IMG/VR virus record: IMGVR_UViG_3300050821_006849
Coordinates: 1 to 29,460 of that record
DNA length: 29,460 bases
DNA from: a virus
Reading direction: 5' to 3' (one strand)
Position numbers and translations under genes: made by a program. Under the pieces are notes generated by a model. That model worked only from the letters and a program-made list of their open reading frames with translations. It did no database searches and was not told the origin of the DNA. This document shows positions 13,685 through 22,385 of the stretch, in pieces (position 1 is the first letter of the stretch; each line of letters opens with the position of its first letter).

Positions 13685-14944
13685 ATGGCGAACTCGATTA
13701 TCACGCCGAGCATGGTGACTCGGTACTCTATCAAGCTTTTTCTTAATACCAACTATTTCATCCAAAACGTAAGCCGTCAGTTCGAATCCCAATTCGGCAT
13801 CGAAGGCGCCCGTATCGGCGCTCAGCTCCGTATCCGCCTGCCGAATGACTACACCGTGACGGATGGCCCTGGCATTGCCATTCAGGACACGCTCGAGCAG
13901 CAATTCCTGCTTACGGTCGCCACCCAGCGACATGTGGACGTGGCATTCACGTCGGCGGAAACCACCCTGGATGTTGACGATTATATGGAGCGCATTGTGC
14001 TCCCGCGCGTCAATGTTCTTGCTGGCAATGTGGCGCTGCAGGTTCTGACCATAGTTGGCACGACCGTCCGCAATGCGGTGGCCAACGTGGACGCGAACAA
14101 CAACATTCTGCCTGTAACGGATTCTCCGTTCGCTTTGGCCAGGGCAATCCTGGAGGAGAATTCCTCGCCGCAGTTTGGCGAGATGGGTATGCGCAAGGTT
14201 GCCTTGCAGCCTCGCTCGGATGCCCGCGTCCAGCTCGCGCTTCGCGGTCTGCTCAATCCGGTCGATACCATCAGTCGGCAGTTCAATATCGGCATGATGT
14301 ACGAAGGGCTGCAATTCCGCTGGTTCGAGGACCAGTCGGTTCCCTCGCATACGACCGGTACGGCGACCACCGCGACCGTCAGCGGCGCCAACCAGACCGG
14401 TAATTCGCTGACGATCAGCTCTCTCTCCGGCACGCTGAATGCCGGGGATGTGATCACGATCGCCGGTGTGAATGCGGTGAACCGGGTTACCAAGGCCAAT
14501 CTAGGGACGCTTGCGCAGTTCGTCATTACGGCGAATGCCTCTAGCGGCGCCACGTCGCTGTCGATCTATCCAGCGATCATCCCGCCCGCAAATCAGACCC
14601 CATACGCGGGCCTTCCCTACACTCCACAGCAATATCAAACCGTGACTGCCTCTCCTGGCGGCACCGCGACTATTACGCCGTTTGCCAACGCAAGCGTGAC
14701 CTATCGCGAGAACCTGGCCTATTCGCCGGATGCCATCACGCTGGTGATTGCCCCGCTTTGGATTCCGCCCAACGAGAAGGGCGTCATTGCGGCAGCTCGG
14801 CATAGCTTCGACGATTGCTCGATGCGGTCTTTGGTTTGCTACGAGCCTTCAACCGATCAGCCTATCGATCGCTTGGATATCCTCTTTGGTGCGGGTGTGC
14901 CGCGTCCTGAGTGGATTGTTCAGGTCTGCGATTCAACTCCGTAA
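13685..14944 (+). CDS. P22-type major coat protein
   Basis: A 419-residue protein, close to P22 gp5 (430). The start is ATG 13685 (MANSIITPSMVTR), with GGAG about 9 bases upstream; a GTG at 13670 would add five residues. The core shows the HK97-like coat features of this family, and residues about 225-305 contain the signature NAGDVITIAGVNAVNRVTK followed by ASSGATSLSIYP. This is the P22-coat insertion region. It ends with LDILFGAGVPRPEW. About 400 copies would be expected to build the T=7 head. Both sequence and position (after scaffold) support it. Confidence 0.93.
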   Translation: MANSIITPSMVTRYSIKLFLNTNYFIQNVSRQFESQFGIEGARIGAQLRIRLPNDYTVTDGPGIAIQDTLEQQFLLTVATQRHVDVAFTSAETTLDVDDYMERIVLPRVNVLAGNVALQVLTIVGTTVRNAVANVDANNNILPVTDSPFALARAILEENSSPQFGEMGMRKVALQPRSDARVQLALRGLLNPVDTISRQFNIGMMYEGLQFRWFEDQSVPSHTTGTATTATVSGANQTGNSLTISSLSGTLNAGDVITIAGVNAVNRVTKANLGTLAQFVITANASSGATSLSIYPAIIPPANQTPYAGLPYTPQQYQTVTASPGGTATITPFANASVTYRENLAYSPDAITLVIAPLWIPPNEKGVIAAARHSFDDCSMRSLVCYEPSTDQPIDRLDILFGAGVPRPEWIVQVCDSTP

Positions 14945-14956
14945 CGGAGGTCACCA

Positions 14957-15274
14957 ATGGCCTTTGATCATGAAAACCACTACCTCGATGAGAAGGGGTT
15001 TGCCCGTCATAAGGAGACAGGCCACCTGATCGGCATTGAGGCTGCGCCACCCAAAAAGCATCCCGACGAGGGTGGAGAATATCCGAAATGGGTGGTTGCT
15101 CACACAGGACATATCCAGCGCGGACTTAGGGGTGGCATATCCACGCCTGAGTTTGGGGAGCACCACGCTGCCCGCGATGGCACCGTGAGCGTCCTCGTTC
15201 GCGACGAGGAAGATGAGTTGCGAGCTATCAGCGATCCAAAGGCTTCCAAGTCTGATGAGCAATCCAGTATTTGA
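14957..15274 (+). CDS. Small phage protein of unknown function after coat
   Basis: A 105-residue hydrophilic protein with a strong GGAGGT site 7-8 bases before ATG 14957. It is rich in His, Glu, Asp and Lys (HENHYLDEKGFARHKETGHL, then HPDEGGEYPKW) with no hydrophobic core that I can see, so it may be partly disordered or metal-binding. It could decorate the head, as often seen for the gene right after coat, but nothing in the sequence shows this. It overlaps the next gene by 20 bases. Confidence 0.7.
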   Translation: MAFDHENHYLDEKGFARHKETGHLIGIEAAPPKKHPDEGGEYPKWVVAHTGHIQRGLRGGISTPEFGEHHAARDGTVSVLVRDEEDELRAISDPKASKSDEQSSI

Positions 15275-15761
15275 GACTGCGCTCGCGACGATCCTGCAGG
15301 CTTTAGAGGATGTCGAGGCCGAGGTTGGGCGCCTTAGAGGACTCGAAGTTCGAGCCCAAGGCACCCAACAGCGCCTTGATGCCATGCAAGTGCAGGAACG
15401 GGAGATGAAGGCGACCTTAAGTGGTTTGGCCGCCTCAGTTACTGCTGCACAGCGGAAGGTTGAGACGGCTATTCAGCATGCAAGCGATATTGTGAACGAG
15501 GGAGAGAAGACCAAAGCTCAGATTATCGCCGATGCGCATAAGGATGCTGGTCTGATAACAGCCGATGGCCAGAGGGGTGCGCTTGCACTTCTCGAGCAAG
15601 CAAAGAATGACGCGGCACAACATACCGAAAAGGTGGCCAAGGCGAAGCAGGATCTAACAGCCATTGCTGCCCAGCAGAACGAAATTCTGCGGCACATTGA
15701 ATCTGCTCAGAATGAATTCAAGCGGATAAAGCAATCTGCGGCAGCGTTTGCTGGGGAATGA
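15255..15761 (+). CDS. Long coiled-coil protein
   Basis: A 168-residue protein, almost all helix with heptads (LEDVEAEVGRLRGLEVRAQG, QRKVETAIQHASDIVNEGEK and later TEKVAKAKQDLTAIAAQQNE). The start at ATG 15255 lies inside the end of the previous gene. Proteins of this type in head modules are often fibres, assembly chaperones or tail-shaft components. No further function can be assigned. Confidence 0.7.
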   Translation: MSNPVFETALATILQALEDVEAEVGRLRGLEVRAQGTQQRLDAMQVQEREMKATLSGLAASVTAAQRKVETAIQHASDIVNEGEKTKAQIIADAHKDAGLITADGQRGALALLEQAKNDAAQHTEKVAKAKQDLTAIAAQQNEILRHIESAQNEFKRIKQSAAAFAGE

Positions 15762-15765
15762 CATT

Positions 15766-16164
15766 GTGTCGGCCCTGAACTTCGATTTTGGTCCAACTCC
15801 TACTTTCCCGGCTGCGGCGCCTGTTACCAGCGCTGTTTTCACCGGCACGACACTACTTGTACCGCAGTTCGCGGTCATCAACACGACTTCATCGGGCACC
15901 GTGATTGTGGGCGTTCCTGGCCTGATGATCAGGGTGTTAGCTATGGACTTGGTCTCGAGCGCTGCCGTGACCATAGAATGGCAGACCCAAACCGGGTCTG
16001 CAATTATTAGCGGCCCACAAGCGTTTGCGCAAAATGGCGGCATAGTCAGACCGTTCAACCAGGCTGGCTGGTTCCAAACACTGCTTGGAGACGCGTTACT
16101 CATCAACCTGTCGGTCGGCGCAACGGTCGGCGGGAACATAACCTTCGTAACCACTCCAAGCTGA
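15766..16164 (+). CDS. Beta-rich structural protein, unknown
   Basis: A 132-residue protein. The GTG at 15766 is chosen because GGGGA lies about 8-10 bases upstream; a TTG at 15748 would extend it into the previous gene. The sequence alternates hydrophobic and Thr/Ser/Gly residues (GTTLLVPQFAVINTTSSGTV, then LLINLSVGATVGGNITF), predicting a small beta-sandwich such as a head-decoration or surface protein. There is no signal peptide. The family is not recognised. Confidence 0.65.
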   Translation: MSALNFDFGPTPTFPAAAPVTSAVFTGTTLLVPQFAVINTTSSGTVIVGVPGLMIRVLAMDLVSSAAVTIEWQTQTGSAIISGPQAFAQNGGIVRPFNQAGWFQTLLGDALLINLSVGATVGGNITFVTTPS

Positions 16165-16175
16165 GGAGAGTAGAA

Positions 16176-16676
16176 ATGGCCTCATATACGATCAACAACA
16201 CCAATGCTGGGACGCAGCAGAATATCCCGACCACCATTAACGGTACGAATTCGGCTATTCTGCAGGCCGCAGCAACTACCGGTGCGACCACTCTGCGTCG
16301 CATTTGGTGGACTGAATTTGAATGGGGCGCCAACAACGTGCCGAATGCTGTGGACTGCCCAATCATCTTGGATATGTCCAAGTTTACGGCTGCGGCGACG
16401 GCTACTTCTCTAACGCCGGTCCCTACCGACACCGGCGGTGGTGACGCTGTTGCTCTTGGCACCTACACCGCAAATGGCACAACGGCCGGCACGTATACGG
16501 CGAGTTCTTCCGTATTTACGAAATCGATCAATCAGCGTGCTTCTGACAAGCAGTGGTGGCGAGACAAGGCGACTTGTCCGATTATCCCGGCTGTGAATGC
16601 CAACGGACTTGGTATTAGGGTATATTCTACCAACTACGCCTCCACTGTGCTCGTGCAGGCAAGCGTGGAAGAATAA
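16176..16676 (+). CDS. Phage structural protein, unknown
   Basis: A 166-residue protein with GAGGAGAG about 6 bases before ATG 16176. It starts MASYTINNTNAGTQQNIP and is Thr/Ala/Asn-rich with a conserved-looking aromatic patch (LRRIWWTEFEWGANN) and KQWWRDKATCP near the end. Predicted mostly beta. I recall similar proteins downstream of coat in alphaproteobacterial prophages, where a head-decoration or minor capsid role would fit, but this is inference. Confidence 0.7.
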   Translation: MASYTINNTNAGTQQNIPTTINGTNSAILQAAATTGATTLRRIWWTEFEWGANNVPNAVDCPIILDMSKFTAAATATSLTPVPTDTGGGDAVALGTYTANGTTAGTYTASSSVFTKSINQRASDKQWWRDKATCPIIPAVNANGLGIRVYSTNYASTVLVQASVEE

Positions 16677-16680
16677 TTCC

Positions 16681-16965
16681 ATGTGGTCAAATTACGCGGC
16701 GCGGCGGGGACAGGGGTTTGGTTACAACCTTGTGACCAACCCCTATGGTCCTCAGATTGAATCTGACACCTTCCAGTGTGCGCACTGCAACACTACTGTG
16801 TTTATTGATCCAAAAGAGCCGTCGCCTTGGTGCATGTGCTGTGACAGACAGTGGTGTGGGCAGAAGAAGTGCCGCGAGTGCGCGCCCTTCATGAGGAAGG
16901 TTGAGGCAGCAGAAGCCGCGTGCCGCGCTCGTATGTTGATTTGGAAAGCTGCTGACAATGTCTAG
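16681..16965 (+). CDS. Zn-ribbon-like phage protein
   Basis: A 94-residue protein with eight cysteines in a zinc-binding arrangement: CAHC (33, 36), WCMCC (51, 53, 54), C at 59, and CRECAPF (64, 67), followed by a helix (MRKVEAAEAACRARM). The pattern C-x2-C, C-x-C-C and C-x2-C-x-PF-x-x-K-x-E belongs to a recurring small family of phages infecting alphaproteobacteria. Zinc binding is likely; role unknown. It overlaps the next gene by 8 bases. Confidence 0.75.
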   Translation: MWSNYAARRGQGFGYNLVTNPYGPQIESDTFQCAHCNTTVFIDPKEPSPWCMCCDRQWCGQKKCRECAPFMRKVEAAEAACRARMLIWKAADNV

Positions 16966-17173
16966 GAGCGAACGGGTATTAGATATTGCAGCGTCGCTTC
17001 ATGAATTGGTGGAGCGTCATCTTCAGGATGGCAATCCTGAGCATGTCGTGGCTGCTTTGGTATCGGAACTAAACTATGTGATTGAGAACTTGTGGCCCAG
17101 GCATGAATGCAATGGAGTCATAGAGCATTATGCTTCCCAAATGAAATTGCGGAACGCCAAATGTCAGAATTAA
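16958..17173 (+). CDS. Small helical protein of unknown function
   Basis: A 71-residue protein with ATG 16958 inside the end of the previous gene. It is helical (LDIAASLHELVERHLQDGNP, then VAALVSELNYVIENLW) with two cysteines and no distinguishing motif. It overlaps the following gene by 13 bases. It could bind a partner of the neighbouring zinc proteins, but this is speculation from position. Confidence 0.6.
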   Translation: MSRSERVLDIAASLHELVERHLQDGNPEHVVAALVSELNYVIENLWPRHECNGVIEHYASQMKLRNAKCQN

Positions 17174-17484
17174 ATCCGTGCAGGAAGTGTGGTGGCCCGG
17201 CTGTCGAGCACATCCGCGGCGAGTTTCACGCTAAATCGCGCGACGATGTCGAGGAAAATCGTCATCCTGGCGCGCTCTTGGTGTCGATGGATAAGAGCAT
17301 TGAAGACGATTTCAGACTAGCGTGCTCTAAGGTCAAGGAAAGTGATTTTCTCCCCAAGACCGTTGGGGGATGGGGCAGCGGGGTTTTTGAATGCGAGAAC
17401 TTCCTTCCTTGGTGCCAACCGACGTTGAAGGAAGTCAGGAAGCAATACGAGTTGTGGAACACACTCAATCCGAAGGTGTCCTAG
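17161..17484 (+). CDS. Lar-like (restriction alleviation) zinc-finger protein, tentative
   Basis: A 107-residue protein starting at ATG 17161. The opening SELNPCRKCGGPA matches the Lar family opening (LKPCPFCGG), and the end RKQYELWNTLNP matches the conserved WN-containing tail of Lar proteins. The second cysteine pair (FECEN and PWCQP) is spaced differently and the middle is longer and charged. Lar proteins modulate type I restriction to protect phage DNA. It lies outside the obvious head genes, which would fit an anti-restriction role. The resemblance is by short motifs only. Confidence 0.45.
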   Translation: MSELNPCRKCGGPAVEHIRGEFHAKSRDDVEENRHPGALLVSMDKSIEDDFRLACSKVKESDFLPKTVGGWGSGVFECENFLPWCQPTLKEVRKQYELWNTLNPKVS

Positions 17485-17892
17485 ATGGCTACGGCAAATT
17501 CATTCGATATGCAGTTGATCGCTGCAGACTCGAATTTGAAAACGCGTGTTCAGGCCTTGCTCAATGCATTCCTGGTAGGAACGGTGTTTCCCGAGTCTTG
17601 TTCTGACACTGGCAGCGTTACTCCGCAGCGGCATCTAGCGCGCAAGGCCTATGCATCGCAGGTGCTGAACAACTACTCTGCATACGCTACCATGTTTGAA
17701 TGGGCCGCCGCATCCAATCAGACGCTTGCCAATGACGTTGTCACGACTAACGGCGGCAACTTTACGTCCAGCACCACGCAGGCAACGGTGGCCGCTGCTG
17801 TCACGACGGCGACGCCGACGACCACCGGTGCGACCGATACTGACATCAACAATGCATTGGCGGCATCGTTTAATCTGCTTGCGAATGCCTGA
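17485..17892 (+). CDS. Phage protein of unknown function, probably structural
   Basis: A 135-residue protein whose ATG directly follows the previous stop. The N-terminal half is helical (LIAADSNLKTRVQALLNAFL, RKAYASQVLNNYSAYATMFE); the C-terminal half is Thr/Ala-rich (VVTTNGGNFTSSTTQATVAA), ending NALAASFNLLANA. It recalls small proteins found near tail or head-fibre genes. The stop shares a base with the large GH-like gene (TGATG), so it is coupled to it. Confidence 0.7.
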   Translation: MATANSFDMQLIAADSNLKTRVQALLNAFLVGTVFPESCSDTGSVTPQRHLARKAYASQVLNNYSAYATMFEWAAASNQTLANDVVTTNGGNFTSSTTQATVAAAVTTATPTTTGATDTDINNALAASFNLLANA

Positions 17893-20150
17893 TGCCGTCG
17901 CAAGTATTCTGGAGGGGGTTCCCTCCATTGCCGCCTCCGGCGTTCAGCGGGAATGTTGGTCAGATCCTTATCAATCCTAATTTCATGCTGACGAGCGGGG
18001 ATTACGCATTCCTCGATCTGATGAAAATGGGGCTGATGCCATGGGGCATAGTAGGGGGGGGTGGGATTGAGACTATTTCCCCGGCTAACGTGGATAGCAA
18101 TGGGTATCCAACATCGTTGGCAGCTGGGGCCGTAAGCACTCAGATTTTCACGCCAGGTGCTGGGAGAACCGGCCAATCAGCGCAGCAATACGTCATAAGA
18201 TGGGACGGGACAGGCACTGTAACGTGCGATGGGACGCTCGTAAGCGGCAGCCTTACGGGAACTGGTCTCAATAATCGCGCTGTCATGGACACGACGGGAT
18301 TTGCCACTGTTTCTATCGGTATTTCGGCGTTGCCCGTGACGAACATGCACTTCTACCACATTGACGATGAGACAGCTTATCTAGCCGGGCAGATAGCCGG
18401 TGTGGAATTTACGAAGAGAATCAAGCAAGCTCAGGCCCCCGTGTTTCGCATCCTAAATTGGCTGGGGCCGGCGTTCGGCGGGACCAATTTATGCAACATG
18501 ACAAATTGGGCATCGCGCAAGCCGCTGACGTATGCGAGCTATTGCGGGGACGAGCTTAGGTCATCGCTCTTTGCGGGAACCACAACGAATTCCGGGAATG
18601 ATTATTCGATCACATTTGGAAGTGGTGCTCCGACCGATAAGCAAACGATTCACCTTTATTTCAACGCAGCGCAATCAGATACTTCGACTTGGAACGGCAG
18701 TGGTAGCAATCTGACATTCTCGTCAGGGTCGCCTGGCACGGTCAATTGGGGAGCCGCTCTGCCTGCCAGTATTGTCGCGGGCGCTCCAGTGATGTTTGGT
18801 GGCTTTGCTGGCTTTTCTGCTCCGCCGGAAATCGTTCAGTACAGCCCTTACTACGTCAAGACCGTAACAGGGGCACAAACGTTCACGATTTCTCTTACCA
18901 AGGGCGGAACTGCTATCAATTTCTCCACCTCTGGTGGAAGTGGAGTGGTTGGCGTTAGGGCCTGCAGCTTGAATTTAAATGGCTCCGGGGCTGTTCCGAT
19001 TTGGGATCAGCGCCTGCAGATCATGTGGGGGCCTGGCGCAAATTTGATAGCGCTCAATCCAAATCAGAACTCCGGCACGACAAGTTCACTGGGCACCATG
19101 GTTTACGATGCTGGGATAAATGTCTGGACTCTATGGGGTGGTGATTCATCTAACGTGGCAGGGATTGGCAACGGTGTTCCTCCGGAGGCGTTTATTGCGC
19201 TTTGTGCAGAAATCGGCTGCCACCCATGGTTTGAGTCTCCGCAATTAGCGTGTGATCCAATGACGGATTGGCACACGCAGCTTGCGACGTACTGCAAGAA
19301 CAATGCTCCATCGTGGATGGTTCCCAGGTTTGAAATACTCAACGAGCCATGGAATTTTGGAAATTCTGTATCAGATTATGCCCAAGCTAAAAGCTTCGTA
19401 AATTGGGGAGTTGAAGACCTTGTCAATTTCGTCGGGAAGGTAGCTTCAACGGCTGGTCAAGATATCAGCGCCGTCTACGGCGGTACGCCAGGGACAGGCA
19501 TCGCTTATCATCTGATGATCAACTCCCAAACCGGTAATTCAAATCCTACTGACAACGATATGCTGAACTCCAGCCTTTACGTTGGACAAGCAGCCGCTCC
19601 TCAATCCGGGTACATAAAAGCGCCAGCAAAAAACTATCTGACTCACGTTGCCATCAATCACTACATGAATTCTGCTGCCAGCATAACAGCAGCCAACACC
19701 AGTTGGAACGGTGGGGCGAATCCATCTGCCGTCAACGCGTACCTGGACGATCCAACACTTGGTTTCCCGGCATCTGCCGTCAATAATCCTGCTGGCGTGC
19801 TTGGAATGGCGGCTGTTTACACCGCCACGTTTTCTTGGTGCCAGGGGTTCACAAATCTTGCCGGTAACAAGATACGAATGTGCGGATACGAAGGCGGCGC
19901 AGAGGTTGACCTAGGGAACGCTACCAACTCAACCATATTCCCGTTCTGGAATGCCTGCATGAACACAGGCACGAATATGCAGCTTTACTGCACCGAGAAT
20001 TGGCAGAACTTCATCAAGGCCGGTGGTGAGCATCCTGCATTGTTCCAGCTTTCAGGAACGCCGCCCCGCAGTGATGTGTGGTCAGTTCTTCTTGATGTCT
20101 ATCAATCGCCAGATCCGCCGGAATGGTTAGCAGTCGTTAGCTTCTCTTGA
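17892..20150 (+). CDS. Large glycoside-hydrolase-like (clan GH-A-type) phage protein
   Basis: A 752-residue protein in a TGATG overlap with the previous gene. There is no signal peptide. A long N-terminal region (to about 360), rich in Gly/Ser/Thr, probably holds beta domains and inserts. The C-terminal part looks like a TIM barrel: FRILNWLG, then FEILNEPWNFG with Glu 485 in the NEP acid/base motif, AINHYMN, and MCGYEGG with Glu 667 as a possible nucleophile. This pattern matches retaining clan GH-A enzymes that cut beta-linked polysaccharides. It could be a virion depolymerase for host capsule or exopolysaccharide. The fold is inferred from motifs; the family is uncertain. Confidence 0.6.
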   Translation: MPSQVFWRGFPPLPPPAFSGNVGQILINPNFMLTSGDYAFLDLMKMGLMPWGIVGGGGIETISPANVDSNGYPTSLAAGAVSTQIFTPGAGRTGQSAQQYVIRWDGTGTVTCDGTLVSGSLTGTGLNNRAVMDTTGFATVSIGISALPVTNMHFYHIDDETAYLAGQIAGVEFTKRIKQAQAPVFRILNWLGPAFGGTNLCNMTNWASRKPLTYASYCGDELRSSLFAGTTTNSGNDYSITFGSGAPTDKQTIHLYFNAAQSDTSTWNGSGSNLTFSSGSPGTVNWGAALPASIVAGAPVMFGGFAGFSAPPEIVQYSPYYVKTVTGAQTFTISLTKGGTAINFSTSGGSGVVGVRACSLNLNGSGAVPIWDQRLQIMWGPGANLIALNPNQNSGTTSSLGTMVYDAGINVWTLWGGDSSNVAGIGNGVPPEAFIALCAEIGCHPWFESPQLACDPMTDWHTQLATYCKNNAPSWMVPRFEILNEPWNFGNSVSDYAQAKSFVNWGVEDLVNFVGKVASTAGQDISAVYGGTPGTGIAYHLMINSQTGNSNPTDNDMLNSSLYVGQAAAPQSGYIKAPAKNYLTHVAINHYMNSAASITAANTSWNGGANPSAVNAYLDDPTLGFPASAVNNPAGVLGMAAVYTATFSWCQGFTNLAGNKIRMCGYEGGAEVDLGNATNSTIFPFWNACMNTGTNMQLYCTENWQNFIKAGGEHPALFQLSGTPPRSDVWSVLLDVYQSPDPPEWLAVVSFS

Positions 20151-20165
20151 CAACGGGTGTGTGGC

Positions 20166-22385
20166 ATGCCGCGAATATCTATGGTTGCCTTGTGGTTGTG
20201 CGTCTCTGCGGTGCCCGCATCAGCGCAAGTTGCGCTCGATTCATTTGGCTTTCAGGATAATGGTGGCCTAGACAGGGCAAGCTTTAATGCGACGCCGCTC
20301 ACGGTTGGGACCGGAACGCAGCGCGTTCTAGAGTGCGCCGCATTGATCGGCGGCGCCGGCCGCAACGTTACCAACGTCGCCATGAAATGGGGCGGGACGC
20401 CAATGGCTCCGCTCACCTCGGTCGCCAATACCGGGGGTGTAAAGGCATGGGCTGGATTGTTTGGTCTTGTCAATCCGGCGAGCGGCAAACTTACCCTTTC
20501 GACGACATGGAGCGGCGCGAATGGGATCACCGTATCCTGCTGGTCGCTTACCGGCGCCAATCAAGGTGGCGGCTCGGCTACGTTTCAGAATGTCGCCGCC
20601 ATGAAGGGGCAGACGGCTACTGCTTCGGTGACGCTCCCGAGCGCGACTGGGAACTTTGTCATCGGTGCGATTACGACGGACGCCAATGCGCCGGTCAACT
20701 CGATCAGCGGTCTTCAGGACTTCATCGACAACAACTCGACCGGGGCGGCCGGCAGCCATACGCCGGGCTCATCCTCCGTTACAACCACGGCGGCGCTCGG
20801 CAGCGGCTATGGATACACATGGGCAGATGTCTCCTCCGACGTTGCTCCGGGAACGCCTATTCCGCCGGCAGCGCCGGTTGTCGGTGGCCTTTCCCCGAGT
20901 TCAGGCCCCATCAGTGGGGCGACTGCTGTCACCATCGCAGGCAGCGGCTTTACCGGTGCCACGGCGGTAACGTTCGGTTCGGTCTTGGCGCAATTCACCG
21001 TTTCCAGCGATACGGCAATCTCGACCACATCTCCTGCGGAGGCGGCCGGTACGGTAGACGTGACGGTGACGACGGCGAACGGCACCAGCCAGGTAGTGAC
21101 GGCCGACAAGTTCAGTTATACCGCGCCACAGCAGCCAGCCGTGAGCGGGGTCAGTCCTAGCAATGGCACGACATCTGGCGGCACCTCGGTCACAGTAAGC
21201 GGTTCTGGGTTTACTGGAGCTACCGCAGTCAATTTCGGTATGGTCCCGGCCGCCAGCTTTACGGTCAGCAGTGACACCAGCATTTCTGCGGTAGCGCCGG
21301 CTGAGAGCGCGGCAACGGTCGATGTGACCGTAACTACAGCCAATGGCACGAGCACGGCCGGTTCGCCAGACCAATATACCTTCGTGACGCCGAATGGTTT
21401 GATTCCGCCGATAGCGACGCGCCCGTCTTATAACACCGGCAACGGCTTTTTCGTCGTGGGCCGCGGGATCTACGATGCAAACGGTAATTTGTTCACGCCG
21501 ATTGGCGCTAATCGCCAGCATTACGACGCGAGCGAAGATAGCCGCTTTATGGCCAAGCCTAATGTGGAAAGGCTGGTGCCGTTCTTCAATCAGCCGTGGG
21601 CGACCAATCAGGCCTTTCTGAATGACGATGTCACTAACAAGGTGGTGCCGATTCCGGGTGTCTTTTACACGAACTACAATACCGGTACGCAGACCACTGG
21701 AAGCACAAAACTGGCCGATCTCAACACGGCGGTTGGTTTCTGGACCTCGCAGGCGGCAGATTGGACGACCTACAACAACATTGCGATGTTCAATATTGCC
21801 AATGAGTGGGGACCGTGCAGCGACGATCCGAATGCCTCGGATTACGTCAACGGCTATCTGTCTGCCATCCCGACAATGCGCTCTGCGGGCTATACCGCAC
21901 CTCTCGTGGTTGATGCCGGCTGCTCTGGGCAGGGCTTCGACGAGCTCATGTCCTATGCCCAGCAGATCGAAGACGCCGATCCTCTACATAGCATCGTATT
22001 CTCGATCCACAATTACGGCGAGTTCTATGTCACCAATCCGATCTGCAACGGGTGTGGTTGGCAGTGGGGTCCAGCGGTGGCTCAATTGGCCAGTCTAAGC
22101 GTGCCGGTAATCTTTGGAGAGTTCGGTTGCGGAACACCGTGCGGGGACAGCAACTCAACCCCGGTCACGCCAGACATCCTCATGCAGACTCTGCAGACCT
22201 ATCAAATGGGATGGTTGGCCTGGAGCTGGGATGATGGAGGTTGTCAGTTCAATCTGCTTGGCCCATGCCCTAACAATGGGACGTGGCTTTACTCCAATCT
22301 AACGCCATACGGGACGGATGTGATCACCTCTCCCGGCTTCGGCATGCAAGCAGTCTCCAGGCCGGCAACGGTGTTTCCACAATGA
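20166..22385 (+). CDS. Exported GH5-like glycoside hydrolase with two IPT/TIG domains
   Basis: A 739-residue protein starting at ATG 20166; GTG 20157 would add three residues. Residues 1-21 form a signal peptide (VALWLCVSAVPASAQ). About 22-230 is a beta domain shared with downstream genes. Two IPT/TIG immunoglobulin-like domains follow (about 237-319 and 325-408, each with GSGFTGATAV-type turns). About 415-739 is a TIM-barrel hydrolase: FNIANEWGP (acid/base Glu 547), FSIHNYGEFY, VIFGEFGC (nucleophile Glu 652) and WLAWSWDDGG, the latter typical of GH5 mannanase/cellulase-type enzymes. Retaining hydrolysis of a beta-glycan is expected. The Sec signal implies secretion by the infected or lysogenic host rather than simple virion assembly. 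Confidence 0.8.
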   Translation: MPRISMVALWLCVSAVPASAQVALDSFGFQDNGGLDRASFNATPLTVGTGTQRVLECAALIGGAGRNVTNVAMKWGGTPMAPLTSVANTGGVKAWAGLFGLVNPASGKLTLSTTWSGANGITVSCWSLTGANQGGGSATFQNVAAMKGQTATASVTLPSATGNFVIGAITTDANAPVNSISGLQDFIDNNSTGAAGSHTPGSSSVTTTAALGSGYGYTWADVSSDVAPGTPIPPAAPVVGGLSPSSGPISGATAVTIAGSGFTGATAVTFGSVLAQFTVSSDTAISTTSPAEAAGTVDVTVTTANGTSQVVTADKFSYTAPQQPAVSGVSPSNGTTSGGTSVTVSGSGFTGATAVNFGMVPAASFTVSSDTSISAVAPAESAATVDVTVTTANGTSTAGSPDQYTFVTPNGLIPPIATRPSYNTGNGFFVVGRGIYDANGNLFTPIGANRQHYDASEDSRFMAKPNVERLVPFFNQPWATNQAFLNDDVTNKVVPIPGVFYTNYNTGTQTTGSTKLADLNTAVGFWTSQAADWTTYNNIAMFNIANEWGPCSDDPNASDYVNGYLSAIPTMRSAGYTAPLVVDAGCSGQGFDELMSYAQQIEDADPLHSIVFSIHNYGEFYVTNPICNGCGWQWGPAVAQLASLSVPVIFGEFGCGTPCGDSNSTPVTPDILMQTLQTYQMGWLAWSWDDGGCQFNLLGPCPNNGTWLYSNLTPYGTDVITSPGFGMQAVSRPATVFPQ

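Noticed and set aside
13481-14350. Long minus-strand reading frame (289 residues) opposite the coat gene
   Set aside because: It lies antisense to a firmly recognised coat gene in high-GC coding sequence, has no recognisable domain, and all neighbours are on the + strand.
20333-21160. Alternative + strand frame (275 residues) inside the GH5-like gene
   Set aside because: Rich in Arg and Trp with no domain, in the +1 shifted frame of a gene with clear signal peptide, TIG and hydrolase motifs.
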